Positions 5,706 to 13,165 are shown, counted from the stretch's first letter. The stretch is 19,207 bases of DNA from an uncultured Oscillospiraceae bacterium (GCA_904398675.1 CAJFPI010000116.1:1-19207); one strand, 5' to 3'. Numbers and translations are program-made. Notes: a model not told the origin generated them from the sequence alone.

Positions 5706-7043
5706 TTAAAGCGTGTCGAGGCCGGGCGCGGGCCGGGCCGGTCTCCGCCCCAGGCGGAGCATCAGAAACGCAGCGGCAGCCGTCAGCGCCTCGCCCAGGG
5801 AGTGGCACAGCCAGATCACCTCGCCGCCAAGGAAGACAGGAAGGACCGCGATGAGCAGCGGCGGAAAGACCAGGCTGCGCAGCAGCGAGACAGGCAGGGC
5901 CTTCCGCGTGTGGTCGGAGGACTGCCAGAAGGCGACCATCAGGATATTGAAACCGGCCAGGAAAAACCCGCTGAAATAGGGAAGGCTCTTGTCAACGGCG
6001 AAATCGATGAGCGCCGGATCGCCGGGATTGAAAATCGTGAAGAAGGCGCGGGAGAAGAACGCGATCAGGACGTAGCAGGCGATGCCGATGAGCAGAAACA
6101 TTTTGATAGAGAAGGAGAGCAGCGCCCTGCTGCGGTCGGTTTCCCCTGTACCCATGAAGTAGCTGAACACCGGCTGGAGTCCCTGGGACATGCCCAGAAA
6201 CAGCGTGAGGATAATGAGCATCAGGTAACCGATCACCAGATAGGCCGCCAGCCCGATTTCACCAAAACCGAACCGGACAATGGCGAAGTTGTAGACAAAG
6301 GTGATGATGCCGATGGTGAACTCCATAATGAAGGAGGGGAAACCCAGCACATAGACAGAGCCCACATCCCTCCATTTGAACTTGAACCGGGAGAAATAGA
6401 GGTCTCCCCGTTTCAAGAGGAAATGGGGCAGCAGGATGATCACGCTGAAAATGGGACCCAGGGCTGTGGCCAGGGCCGCGCCGGCAATGCCCATGTTCAG
6501 GGGATACATAAACACATAGTCCAGCACGATGTTGGACACTGAGCCGAGCACCAGAGCGGCCATGGCCAGTTTCGGCCGGTTATCGTTGCGGACAAGGCCG
6601 CTGAGCAGAAAACTGAACAGCTGAAAGGGGGAAAAGGTCACAATGTACCACATATAGCGGACGGCCTCGTCGTGAATGGCCGGCGTGGAGCCCAGCAGCT
6701 CCGCCAGGGGGTGGATCCAAATATTGCCCAGCACGCAGATGAGCACCCCCATCGCCGCCGTACACAGGATGGAGAGGGTGAACACCTGCCGGGCCCGCTC
6801 CTTCTGGCCCTGTCCCAGCCGGCTGGAGATCAGCACGCCCGCCCCGGTGGCCACGGCGATGGACAGGGCAATGAGGATCTCCACCAGCGGGACGGACACC
6901 GCTGCGGCAGCCATGGCGTCGGTACCCAGGCGGTGGCCGATGAAAACGCCGTCCACAATGATATAGACCGAGTTGAAGAGCAGGCCGATCAGCTGGGGAA
7001 TGGCGTATTTAACGAACAAAGTGCGAGAGCTGCCTTCATACAT
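5706..7043 (-). CDS. MATE family multidrug efflux transporter (second copy)
   Basis: A 445-residue membrane protein with about twelve helices. Near the N-terminus it has IPQLIGLLFNSVYIIVDGVFIGHRLG, the MATE signature, followed by AMAAAAVSVPLVEILIALSIAVATGAGVLIS. The second half carries the matching repeat GFPSFIMEFTIGIITFVYNFAIVRFG and GMSQGLQPVFSYFMG. It is a paralogue of the exporter at 2630-3982 but clearly divergent in sequence. The ATG at 7043 has an AGGAGG site nine bases upstream. The terminator at 7128-7162 insulates it from the NimA-like gene. I could not identify a good promoter in 7044-7127. No regulator is adjacent. Confidence 0.92.
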   Translation of the reverse strand: MYEGSSRTLFVKYAIPQLIGLLFNSVYIIVDGVFIGHRLGTDAMAAAAVSVPLVEILIALSIAVATGAGVLISSRLGQGQKERARQVFTLSILCTAAMGVLICVLGNIWIHPLAELLGSTPAIHDEAVRYMWYIVTFSPFQLFSFLLSGLVRNDNRPKLAMAALVLGSVSNIVLDYVFMYPLNMGIAGAALATALGPIFSVIILLPHFLLKRGDLYFSRFKFKWRDVGSVYVLGFPSFIMEFTIGIITFVYNFAIVRFGFGEIGLAAYLVIGYLMLIILTLFLGMSQGLQPVFSYFMGTGETDRSRALLSFSIKMFLLIGIACYVLIAFFSRAFFTIFNPGDPALIDFAVDKSLPYFSGFFLAGFNILMVAFWQSSDHTRKALPVSLLRSLVFPPLLIAVLPVFLGGEVIWLCHSLGEALTAAAAFLMLRLGRRPARPAPGLDTL

Positions 7044-7127
7044 AACAATGCATCCTCCTGAAAAGTTGATGTGATGGGAAAGCTGCTATAGGGGGCAGGG
7101 AACCGCGGTAAGGTACCCGTGCACAGC

Positions 7128-7162
7128 AAAAAAGCAGGCCTGCGTCTGTGTTACGCAGGCCT
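7128..7162 (-). terminator. Intrinsic terminator of the NimA-like gene
   Basis: Minus strand: stem AGGCCTGCGT (7162-7153) and ACGCAGGCCT (7145-7136) with a 7-nt loop, then GC and TTTTTT (7133-7128). It lies about 55 bp after the stop of the gene ending at 7217. Confidence 0.85.
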
Positions 7163-7216
7163 ACCACACAGCTTGAGACCCCGGCGGGTCCAATAATAAA
7201 ATTGAAAATTCTGCGG

Positions 7217-7717
7217 TCAGGGGGAGGGCTGACGCTGCTTTACCAGCTCGACAGCCTCTTTCCCGGTCAGGTGCTCCACTGTCATCTCCAGCACGCACAG
7301 CCCGGGCCACTCCCGGTCCATGGCGCGGCGGCGCTCTTCAGCAGTAGACGCCGGGGCGTACTTGGCAGCCAGCAGCTCCATTGCTCTCCGCATTTCCGCC
7401 GGATCCTCCACCTCCCGCACCGTGCCAAAGGCAATGACGCTGCGAAAGTAGGTGGTGAACGCCTCCGGCACCACCTGGTCCTGGTCCACCACGCAGAAGG
7501 ATGCCTTGGGCTCCCGGCGAAGGGCGTCCAGCTTGTGGCCGGCCCTGGCACAGTGAAAATAGAGCGCTTTTCCATCATAGACATAGCTGATGGGAACCGC
7601 ATAGGGGTATCCGTTGTCACCGGAGAGAGCCAGCACCCCGGAGGTTCCGCGGAGCAGAACAGCGGCGCATTCCTCCGCAGGCAGCGCCTGACGCTTTCTT
7701 CGCAGTTCACGGAACAT
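7217..7717 (-). CDS. Pyridoxamine 5'-phosphate oxidase-like flavin protein (NimA-like)
   Basis: A 166-residue split-barrel protein. The segment GVLALSGDNGYPYAVPISYVYDGKALYFHCARAGHKLDAL contains the FMN-binding pattern of the NimA/PNPOx-like family (GxPYavPisYvyd...yfHcA..GhKld.l). The following VCFVV-type strand (ASFCVVDQDQVVPEAFTTYFRSVIAFGTVREVED) also fits. NimA proteins are flavin reductases associated with nitroimidazole resistance in some anaerobes, but most family members have unknown substrates, so resistance is not claimed. The ATG at 7717 follows GAGAGGTG. It has its own promoter (7882-7854) and a leader of about 130 nt with hairpins. It is divergent from a flavodoxin-fold oxidoreductase. 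Confidence 0.88.
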   Translation of the reverse strand: MFRELRRKRQALPAEECAAVLLRGTSGVLALSGDNGYPYAVPISYVYDGKALYFHCARAGHKLDALRREPKASFCVVDQDQVVPEAFTTYFRSVIAFGTVREVEDPAEMRRAMELLAAKYAPASTAEERRRAMDREWPGLCVLEMTVEHLTGKEAVELVKQRQPSP

Positions 7718-7745
7718 AATATTTCACCTCTCAAAATGAGCCTTT

Positions 7746-7852
7746 GTTTCAGCGAACAGCGGGATAAAAGCACGCGCTTTTCCCGCCTGATCAATGGGAA
7801 AAATGAGGCTGAAACGCCGCCTATCCAGGGACAAACCGGCTGATTTCAGCCG
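7746..7852 (-). other. Structured 5' leader of the NimA-like gene
   Basis: Between the predicted start site (about 7847) and the ATG at 7717 lie three inverted repeats: CGGCTGA/TCAGCCG (7852-7837), an outer pair GTTTCAGC (7815-7808 read on minus) with GCTGAAAC (7753-7746), and inside it a hairpin at 7786-7759 (GCGGGA-AAAGC with GCTTTT-TCCCGC, one bulge). No T-run follows, so it is not a simple terminator. I find no match to the conserved core of the FMN riboswitch. It could be a regulatory leader or an operator region. Confidence 0.4.
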
Positions 7853-7853
7853 T

Positions 7854-7882
7854 ATTCTAGCAAGCCGGGCGGCAAAAGTCAA
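7854..7882 (-). promoter_or_regulatory. Sigma-A promoter of the NimA-like gene
   Basis: Minus strand: -35 TTGACT at 7882-7877, 17-bp spacer, -10 TAGAAT at 7859-7854. It is back to back with the plus-strand promoter at 7924-7952, so both redox genes are controlled from one short region. Confidence 0.7.
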
Positions 7883-7923
7883 GGGCCGGAAGAGAATTTT
7901 TGCCTGGCATGGCCGGAGACAGG

Positions 7924-7952
7924 TTGCCGCCGCGCCGTTTCCGTGCTACAAT
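7924..7952 (+). promoter_or_regulatory. Sigma-A promoter of the flavodoxin-fold oxidoreductase
   Basis: -35 TTGCCG at 7924-7929, 17-bp spacer ending in TGC (extended -10), -10 TACAAT at 7947-7952, about 60 bp before the ATG at 8012. Confidence 0.65.
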
Positions 7953-8011
7953 ACCAGCGGGCGCAGGGGAATGCCCTGCAGGTGGAAACTGAGAAGAAGA
8001 GGAACTTGAGC

Positions 8012-8545
8012 ATGAAAAGGATTTTGATTCTCTCCAGCAGCCCGAGAAAAAGGGGAAACTCCCAGCTGCTGTGCGAGCAGTTTCAGAAGGGGGCGGAGGC
8101 GGCGGGCCATCAGACCGACCTGGTGCGTCTGGCTGATAAAAGGATCGGCTTTTGCCGCGCCTGCGACGGCTGCATGCGGAATGGCGGCACCTGCGTGCTG
8201 CAGGATGACATGGCCCAGGTGCTCCGGCAGTTTCAGGAGGCGGATGTGGTGGTGCTGGCCACGCCCGTCTACTTCTACGGGATCAGCGCACAGATGAAAG
8301 CCTTTATTGACCGCACCTATCCTATCTGGCAGAGGCTGGGTCACAAGGAGGTCTATTACATCGTGTCCGCCGGGCTGGGAAAGGATATTATTGAGCGGTC
8401 CTTGGGGGATCTGGACGGCTTTGTGGAGCATCTGGACCAGCCGGTGATCCGGGGCCGGCTCTACGCCGCCGAGGTGATGGACGCGGGGCTTGTAAAGGAC
8501 CAGCCCATCTTCCGGGAGGCGTATGAGATGGGAAAGGGCGTGTAA
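8012..8545 (+). CDS. Flavodoxin-fold NAD(P)H-dependent oxidoreductase
   Basis: A 177-residue protein of the NADPH-dependent FMN reductase/flavodoxin-2 group. The N-terminal ILILSSSPRKRGNSQLLCEQF is the FMN phosphate-binding loop. The cysteine-rich FCRACDGCMRNGGTCVLQDDM segment and VVVLATPVYFYGISAQMKAFIDR (flavin isoalloxazine contact loop) are diagnostic of this iron-sulfur-flavoprotein-like subgroup. The three cysteines CxxC...C could be redox active; a cluster is not proven. The ATG at 8012 follows GAGGAAC and gives the expected MKRILIL start, although the frame opens upstream. A terminator follows at 8593. It provides a useful intact comparison for the decayed relative at 10099-10701. Confidence 0.88.
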   Translation: MKRILILSSSPRKRGNSQLLCEQFQKGAEAAGHQTDLVRLADKRIGFCRACDGCMRNGGTCVLQDDMAQVLRQFQEADVVVLATPVYFYGISAQMKAFIDRTYPIWQRLGHKEVYYIVSAGLGKDIIERSLGDLDGFVEHLDQPVIRGRLYAAEVMDAGLVKDQPIFREAYEMGKGV

Positions 8546-8592
8546 GCAGCCCACTGCACATACCGGGCGGCGGCTTTTATGGATTCAGGGAG

Positions 8593-8627
8593 ATTCGCAG
8601 GCCCCATCAGGGGTTCTGCGAATTTTT
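8593..8627 (+). terminator. Intrinsic terminator after the flavodoxin-fold gene
   Basis: Stem ATTCGCAG (8593-8600) and CTGCGAAT (8616-8623), with an inner GCCCC/GGGGT pairing, followed by TTTTT to 8627. It is about 50 bp past the stop at 8545. Confidence 0.8.
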
Positions 8628-8692
8628 CGTTATTCTCTGCCCTTCCGGCTGTTTCCAGATCCGGGCTGCCTGCGATTTCCCCTAAATGGGAC

Positions 8693-9265
8693 TTATAGAT
8701 CTGTTTCAATGAAATGCACACGATGCAGATCCCAGTATTTCCGATACACGCTGCTGTCCTGCCCGTCAAAGTTCAATTGGTACATCCGGAATATAACGGG
8801 GAAGTCCTTGGGCTGCCACTGCTCTTGATAAGAGTAGCAATACTTCATGCCGATTCGTTTCATGACAGCGCCGCTTCTGGGATTATTTCTGTCGTGTGTT
8901 GCAGTGATATATGGGATGCCCTCCTTTTTTAACAGCTCAACGACAGCATGACAGGCTTCACTGACAATTCCTTGATGCCAATCGTTCTTGCGCAGCGCAT
9001 AACCTAAGTCGTGGCTGTCGTCCTCACTCACCTGTATATAGCCAACAGGGAGGTTCTCCTGCTTGAAACAGATTGCAAAGCAGTATTTTCTGCCCTTGAA
9101 ACGCGTTTCATAAAATATCCGCGTTTCCTCCATGTCCTTTACGGGATGCCATGGCAAAAAAGTATTGACCTCCTGATCTGCCAAGAGCAGGTACAGCGAT
9201 TCCATGTCCCTTTCTTCAAACTGCCGCAGTAAAAGCCGGCTGGTTTCCAATTTTGGACGTTTCAT
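8693..9265 (-). CDS. GNAT family N-acetyltransferase, RimJ/RimL type
   Basis: A 190-residue acetyltransferase. It starts with KLETSRLLLRQFEERDMESLYLLLADQEV, the RimJ/RimL-type first strand and helix. The acetyl-CoA region follows: DLGYALRKNDWHQGIVSEACHAVVELLKKEGIPYITATHDRNNPRSGAVMKRIGMKY, where Q/R-G-x-G/A is represented by W-H-Q-G-I-V and the 'N..S..v..k.Gf' motif by NNPRSGAVMKRIGM. The acceptor may be a ribosomal protein N-terminus or a small amine; it cannot be told. The ATG at 9265 has an AGAAGGGAAGGA site. Base composition is visibly more AT-rich than the MATE and guaA genes, which suggests separate ancestry. Confidence 0.88.
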   Translation of the reverse strand: MKRPKLETSRLLLRQFEERDMESLYLLLADQEVNTFLPWHPVKDMEETRIFYETRFKGRKYCFAICFKQENLPVGYIQVSEDDSHDLGYALRKNDWHQGIVSEACHAVVELLKKEGIPYITATHDRNNPRSGAVMKRIGMKYCYSYQEQWQPKDFPVIFRMYQLNFDGQDSSVYRKYWDLHRVHFIETDL

Positions 9266-9305
9266 ACAGATCCTTCCCTTCTCCGCCGCCGCGCGATATG
9301 GGAAA

Positions 9306-9314
9306 AGTATAGCA
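9306..9314 (-). promoter_or_regulatory. Extended -10 promoter of the GNAT gene
   Basis: Minus strand TGCTATACT (9314-9306) is an extended -10 element 41 bp before the ATG at 9265. No good -35 is visible, which extended -10 promoters tolerate. Confidence 0.45.
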
Positions 9315-9434
9315 TACAGATGAGAATAGATCCATCCCTTTGCCCCCCCCTGTCCCGGCAGGGGCGCTTGTTTCTGGATTTGTGCAGATCCCCATTTCTG
9401 CTGTTTTGCAAATACGGGAAATCCTGCTGGAACT

Positions 9435-9479
9435 CTACGATGCGTAGGTTGTCTGCTGCCGGGAAAAATGGTATCGTAG
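9435..9479 (+). promoter_or_regulatory. Promoter and candidate autoregulatory sites of the XRE-desulfoferrodoxin gene
   Basis: -35 TTGTCT at 9449-9454, 17-bp spacer ending ATGG (extended -10), -10 TATCGT at 9472-9477. A palindrome CTACG-ATG-CGTAG (9435-9447) abuts the -35 box, and a further half-site ATCGTAG (9473-9479) overlaps the -10. Repeated CGTAG half-sites across the promoter would suit autorepression by the XRE protein; this is inferred from position. Confidence 0.55.
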
Positions 9480-9504
9480 GATATGCAAAGGAGAGATTTA
9501 CGAA

Positions 9505-10089
9505 ATGAATCATTATATTACTGGCGCGGCAATCAGGACGCTGCGGGAAAAGAAACGCCTGACGCAGCAGCAGCTGGCAGAGCGGCTGCAGGTCAGCGAC
9601 AAGGCGGTCTCAAAGTGGGAGACAGGAAAGGGATTTCCCGATATCTCTTTGATAGAGCCTTTGGCGAGGGTGCTGCAGGTTTCTCTTCCGGAGCTGTTGT
9701 CCGGGGAACAGATCATTAATGCGAACCGCTCGGCAAATATTCTGAAATCCAATCTTTATGTCTGCCCGATTTGTGGAAATATTTTTCATTCCACAGGTTC
9801 GGCAATGATCTCATGCTGCGGCGTTGCGCTGCCGCCTTTAGAGGCAGACCAGGCGGATGCGGATCACCAAATGAACTGTGAAGAGATAGAGGATGAGTAT
9901 TTCGTATCCATGCAGCACCCGATGACAAAGGAACACTATATTTCGTTTGTGGCCTACTGTACGGAAGAACGATTTGAATTAGTAAAGCTTTATCCGGAAA
10001 GCAGCATCGAAGTGCGCTTTTTCAACCGGAGACACGGAATTCTGTATTGGTATTGCAATCATCACGGGCTTTTCAAGAAACGGATTTAG
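9505..10089 (+). CDS. XRE regulator fused to a desulfoferrodoxin-like (superoxide reductase) domain
   Basis: A 194-residue two-part protein. Residues 8-64 are a Cro/C1-type HTH (IRTLREKKRLTQQQLAERLQ, then SDKAVSKWETGKGFPDI). Residues 84-112 carry a desulforedoxin-like FeCys4 site: C87-P-I-C90-G-N and C104-C105-G. Residues 116-194 resemble superoxide reductase centre II. QHPMTKEHYISF gives H138 and H144, YCNHHGLF gives C184 and H187, and H121 lies where the fourth histidine is expected. All five iron ligands of the family therefore appear present. The catalytic Glu-Lys before that histidine is replaced (A-D-H), so sensing may matter more than catalysis. AAGGAGAG precedes the ATG. The gene is followed after nine bases by a decayed flavodoxin-fold oxidoreductase, probably once its operon partner. 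Confidence 0.87.
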   Translation: MNHYITGAAIRTLREKKRLTQQQLAERLQVSDKAVSKWETGKGFPDISLIEPLARVLQVSLPELLSGEQIINANRSANILKSNLYVCPICGNIFHSTGSAMISCCGVALPPLEADQADADHQMNCEEIEDEYFVSMQHPMTKEHYISFVAYCTEERFELVKLYPESSIEVRFFNRRHGILYWYCNHHGLFKKRI

Positions 10090-10098
10090 GAAGAGAGC

Positions 10099-10701
10099 AT
10101 GAAGGCAGCGGTATTTAATGGCAGCCCTGCCGGACCCAGCAGCGCAGCAAATGTCATAGCCAGCGCCTTTTTGCCCAATGCCAAGGCTGCTTTTCCTGCT
10201 GGTTCAAGACACCCGGAAAATGTGTCATGCAGGACGATATGGCACAGCTGCTGCAAAAATACAGGGAATCAGACCTTGTTGTGCTTTACACATGGAATAT
10301 GACGGCGCTGCTTAAAAATTTCGCAGACCGTCTGGCGCCTTTGAAATCTCCCGGAATCAAGGAAGAAAACGGGAATTTTGATTTGCAGGATGCCAGGGCC
10401 AAAACGCAGACGTTTGCGGTCATTTCCAATTGCGGCTTTCCCGGCGAAAACAATTTTGACGTGCTCCGCGCAGCGGTTGTAAGCTGTAATCCCTCCCTTG
10501 AGATCTACCGCAGCTGCGGCAGGCTGTTAAAAAGCAAAAAAAACGGGAATCGCTGAAACGGTTGCCCGGTGGCTGAATACAGTGGAGCGGGCGGGAAGGG
10601 AAATGGTTCTTCAGGGAGGGGTCTCAGAAATGACTGCGAAGGGTTTGAATATGCCGCTTATGCCTGTTCCGGAATATGTGGCGTATATTCAAATGGGATA
10701 A
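10099..10701 (+). pseudogene. Decayed flavodoxin-fold NAD(P)H-dependent oxidoreductase
   Basis: The start is good: GGAAGAGAG, then ATG at 10099 and MKAAVFNGSPAGPSSAANVI, an FMN-binding loop. The family then continues in another frame from about 10175 (QCQGCFSCWFKTPGKC, then VMQDDMAQLLQKYRESDLVVL). Compared with the intact relative at 8012, about 22 codons are missing at that junction. ATPV is also missing before YTWNMTALLKNFADRLAPL, an in-frame loss of the flavin-contact residues. After SCGRLLKSKK a second frame change occurs at a run of eight A (10536-10543). The tail then continues in the first frame: KTGIAETVARWL, EMTAKGLNMPLMPVPEYVAY, ending at TAA 10699-10701. Two independent deletions plus a frameshift indicate real decay, not one sequencing error. 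The largest open piece is 10227-10556. Confidence 0.82.
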
Positions 10702-10832
10702 CCGCATTGATAAGCGCAGGTGCATATAGTGCGGCGTCAGCCAGAGGGGTCAGTCGGCAGTCAAGCGCAGCGGCATCCGTCTGTTCCGGGCCAGAGATCC
10801 GCTTGACCGCTCAGACCATATGGCGCAGAAGA

Positions 10833-10865
10833 AACCCGCAGGCTCTTAAAAGGAGCCTGCGGGTT
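10833..10865 (-). terminator. Terminator downstream of guaA
   Basis: Perfect 13-bp arms AACCCGCAGGCTC (10833-10845) and GAGCCTGCGGGTT (10853-10865) with a 7-nt loop. On the minus strand the stem ends GGGTTTCTTC, a short T-rich tail, eight bases after the guaA stop. The 130 bp between here and the pseudogene end at 10701 show nothing I can identify. Confidence 0.75.
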
Positions 10866-10872
10866 AAAAAGG

Positions 10873-12414
10873 TCATTCCCACTCTATTGTGGCGGGGGGC
10901 TTGGACGTGATGTCGTACACGATCCGGTTGATGCCCTTGACTTCGTTGACGATACGGCTGGAGATCCGGTCCAGCACCTCGTAGGGGATCCTGGCCCAGT
11001 CGGCGGTCATAAAGTCGCTGGTGGTGACAGCCCGGAGGGCCAGAGTGTAGTCATAGGTGCGGCCGTCGCCCATAACGCCTACAGACCGGGTGTTGGTGAG
11101 AACGGCAAAGTACTGGTCAATGCGCTTGTCCTCACCGGCGGCGGCGATCTCCTGGCGGTAGATGGCGTCCGCCTCCCGGAGAATATCCAGTTTTTCCTTG
11201 GTGAGATCCCCGATGCAGCGGATGGCGAGGCCCGGCCCCGGGAAGGGCTGGCGGCTCACCAGATACTCCGGCAGCCCCAGCTCCCGGCCCAGCTGACGCA
11301 CCTCGTCTTTGAAGAGCATCCGCAGCGGCTCGATAATCTCCTTGAAGTCCACATAGTCGGGAAGGCCCCCCACATTGTGGTGGCTCTTGATCACGGCGGC
11401 GTCTCCGGCGCCGGACTCGATCACATCGGGATAGATGGTGCCCTGGGCCAGGAAGTCCACGGCGCCAATCTTCTTGGCCTCCTCCTCAAAGACGCGGATA
11501 AACTCCTCGCCGATGATCTTCCGTTTCCGCTCCGGCTCGGTCTCGCCGGCCAGCTTGAGGAGGAAACGGGACTCCGCGTCCACCCGGATAAAGTTGATGT
11601 CCCAGGGGGCAAAGGCGGCCTCCACCTCATCGCCCTCGTTGAGACGCATGAGGCCGTGGTCCACAAACACGCAGGTGAGCTGCCGGCCCACTGCCTCCGC
11701 CAGCAGGGCGGCGCATACGCTGGAATCCACCCCGCCGCTGAGGGCCAGCAGCACCCGGCCGCCGCCCACCTTTTCCCGGATGGCGGCGATGGCGCTGCGT
11801 TTGTAGTCCCCCATGGTCCACTCGCCCTTAGCGCCGCAGACCCGGTAGAGGAAATTGCGGATCATGTCCACCCCGTGCTGGGTGTGGTTCACCTCCGGGT
11901 GGAACTGTACGCCGTAAAACCCCCGTTCCTCATCGGCAATGGCCACATTGGGGCAGGCGGCGGTGTGTCCCACCAGGCGGAACCCCTCCGGCACCTTGGC
12001 CATATAGTCCCCATGGCTCATCCAGCTGATGCCCTTGGCGGGCAGCCCCTGAAAGAGCTTGCAGCTGGTGTCATAAAACGTCTCGGTTTTGCCGTACTCC
12101 CGGGCGGTGTCGTCCTGGGCGGCAGTCACCTGCCCGCCCAGGTGGTGGGCCATCAGCTGGCAGCCGTAGCAGATGCCCAGCACCGGCACACCCAGCTCGA
12201 AGATGGCCGGATCCACATGGGGAGCCTTCTCATCGTAGACGCTGTTGGGGCCGCCGGTAAAAATGATGCCCATGGGGTCAAAGGCCCGGATCTCCTCCAG
12301 GGAGATGGTGTAGGGCCTGACCTCACAGTAGACGCTGCACTCCCGGACCCGCCGGGCGATGAGCTGGTTGTACTGGCCGCCGAAGTCCAGCACAAGAATG
12401 GCTTGACGGGACAA
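10873..12414 (-). CDS. guaA: GMP synthase (glutamine-hydrolysing)
   Basis: A 513-residue enzyme converting XMP, ATP and glutamine to GMP in the cytosol. The N-terminal class I glutamine amidotransferase domain covers about residues 1-195, with nucleophile Cys82 in GICYGCQLMAHHLGG and the His172/Glu174 pair in FHPEVNHTQHG. The ATP-pyrophosphatase domain follows with the P-loop LLALSGGVDSSVCAALL (222-238). The dimerisation domain ends with the canonical SKPPATIEWE. Length is normal. The start is TTG at 12414, eight bases after AGGAGG, giving MSRQAILVLDFGGQYNQLIARR; no better ATG exists. It lies 24 bp after a lipoprotein gene and near xpt, a purine-linked cluster. I see no purine riboswitch upstream. 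Confidence 0.97.
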   Translation of the reverse strand: MSRQAILVLDFGGQYNQLIARRVRECSVYCEVRPYTISLEEIRAFDPMGIIFTGGPNSVYDEKAPHVDPAIFELGVPVLGICYGCQLMAHHLGGQVTAAQDDTAREYGKTETFYDTSCKLFQGLPAKGISWMSHGDYMAKVPEGFRLVGHTAACPNVAIADEERGFYGVQFHPEVNHTQHGVDMIRNFLYRVCGAKGEWTMGDYKRSAIAAIREKVGGGRVLLALSGGVDSSVCAALLAEAVGRQLTCVFVDHGLMRLNEGDEVEAAFAPWDINFIRVDAESRFLLKLAGETEPERKRKIIGEEFIRVFEEEAKKIGAVDFLAQGTIYPDVIESGAGDAAVIKSHHNVGGLPDYVDFKEIIEPLRMLFKDEVRQLGRELGLPEYLVSRQPFPGPGLAIRCIGDLTKEKLDILREADAIYRQEIAAAGEDKRIDQYFAVLTNTRSVGVMGDGRTYDYTLALRAVTTSDFMTADWARIPYEVLDRISSRIVNEVKGINRIVYDITSKPPATIEWE

Positions 12415-12438
12415 TCAGGGTCCCTCCTTTTTATCAGG

Positions 12439-13071
12439 TTAGTCGCGGATCTCCGCGCCGCCCCACTCCACAACGGTAAAGCCGCTGCGCTCCACAGCGG
12501 TCAGCTCCTGGGGCGGGATCTCCACCTCCCCCTCCAGGGCCTGCCAGGCCATAAAGACCCGCAGAACGCTGTCCGGTGCCGGGGTGACGGTGAGCCGGGC
12601 GCGGTCCGTGTACGCCTCCCCCTGGAAGGCGATCAGATTGTAGGGGTTGCTTTCCATCCGGGGCAGCCAGTAGACGATAAACTCGTTGGCCTCCCGCCGG
12701 GTGAGGCCCAGCTGGCGGAGGGCCTCCTCCAGAAAGGCGGCGGTGTCCGCCCCCTTGACGCAGAACCCCTTCGAGAAGTCGTAGGCGTCCGCCGACGCCC
12801 CCTCCCAGTAGAGATAATTGTAGGTCTCGCCGGCGCTGTCCGTCAGTGTGCCGTCGGGGGCAGCGGTGACGGTCCAGGTGTGATCCGCCGAGATGGCGGG
12901 ATAGGTGCAGGTCAAGTCCCCCTGGTAGTCCAGCCGGACGGTGACCTCTGTCTCCTCCTCGGGATAGAGGTAGACCACCGGTTTTGCGTCGCCGGCCAGT
13001 TCCTCCGGCGTGCAGCCGGCAAGCGCACCCACGAACAGAAGGGACAGCAGCAGGCAAAGCAGCTTTTTCAT
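12439..13071 (-). CDS. Putative lipoprotein with a KPVVYLYPEE motif, function unknown
   Basis: A 210-residue exported protein. The signal peptide MKKLLCLLLSLLFVGALAGC ends in a lipobox (L17-A-G-C20), so the mature protein is probably lipid-anchored on the outer face of the membrane. The rest is a beta-rich domain starting KPVVYLYPEEETEVTVRLDYQG. Later segments are YPAISADHTWTVTAAPDG, YNYLYWEG, NEFIVYWLPRMESNPYNLI and a GFTVVEWGG ending. I recognise the 'KPV-YLYP ... YLYWEG ... WLP-ME-NPYN' pattern as a recurring family without an established function. The ATG at 13071 follows AAAAGGAGG. It lies between xpt and guaA with short spacings and is probably co-transcribed with them. Confidence 0.8.
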   Translation of the reverse strand: MKKLLCLLLSLLFVGALAGCTPEELAGDAKPVVYLYPEEETEVTVRLDYQGDLTCTYPAISADHTWTVTAAPDGTLTDSAGETYNYLYWEGASADAYDFSKGFCVKGADTAAFLEEALRQLGLTRREANEFIVYWLPRMESNPYNLIAFQGEAYTDRARLTVTPAPDSVLRVFMAWQALEGEVEIPPQELTAVERSGFTVVEWGGAEIRD

Positions 13072-13165
13072 CGCAATATCCTCCTTTTCACATGTCAGCC
13101 TTTGGCAGCGACCCCGGGGGGCCTTCTACCCATTATGACGCAGAAACAGAAGGAATGTGCCGTCT

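Noticed and set aside
7746..7852. FMN riboswitch before the NimA-like gene
   Set aside because: The leader has hairpins but none of the conserved AGGG/GAAA junction segments of the FMN riboswitch that I could recognise.
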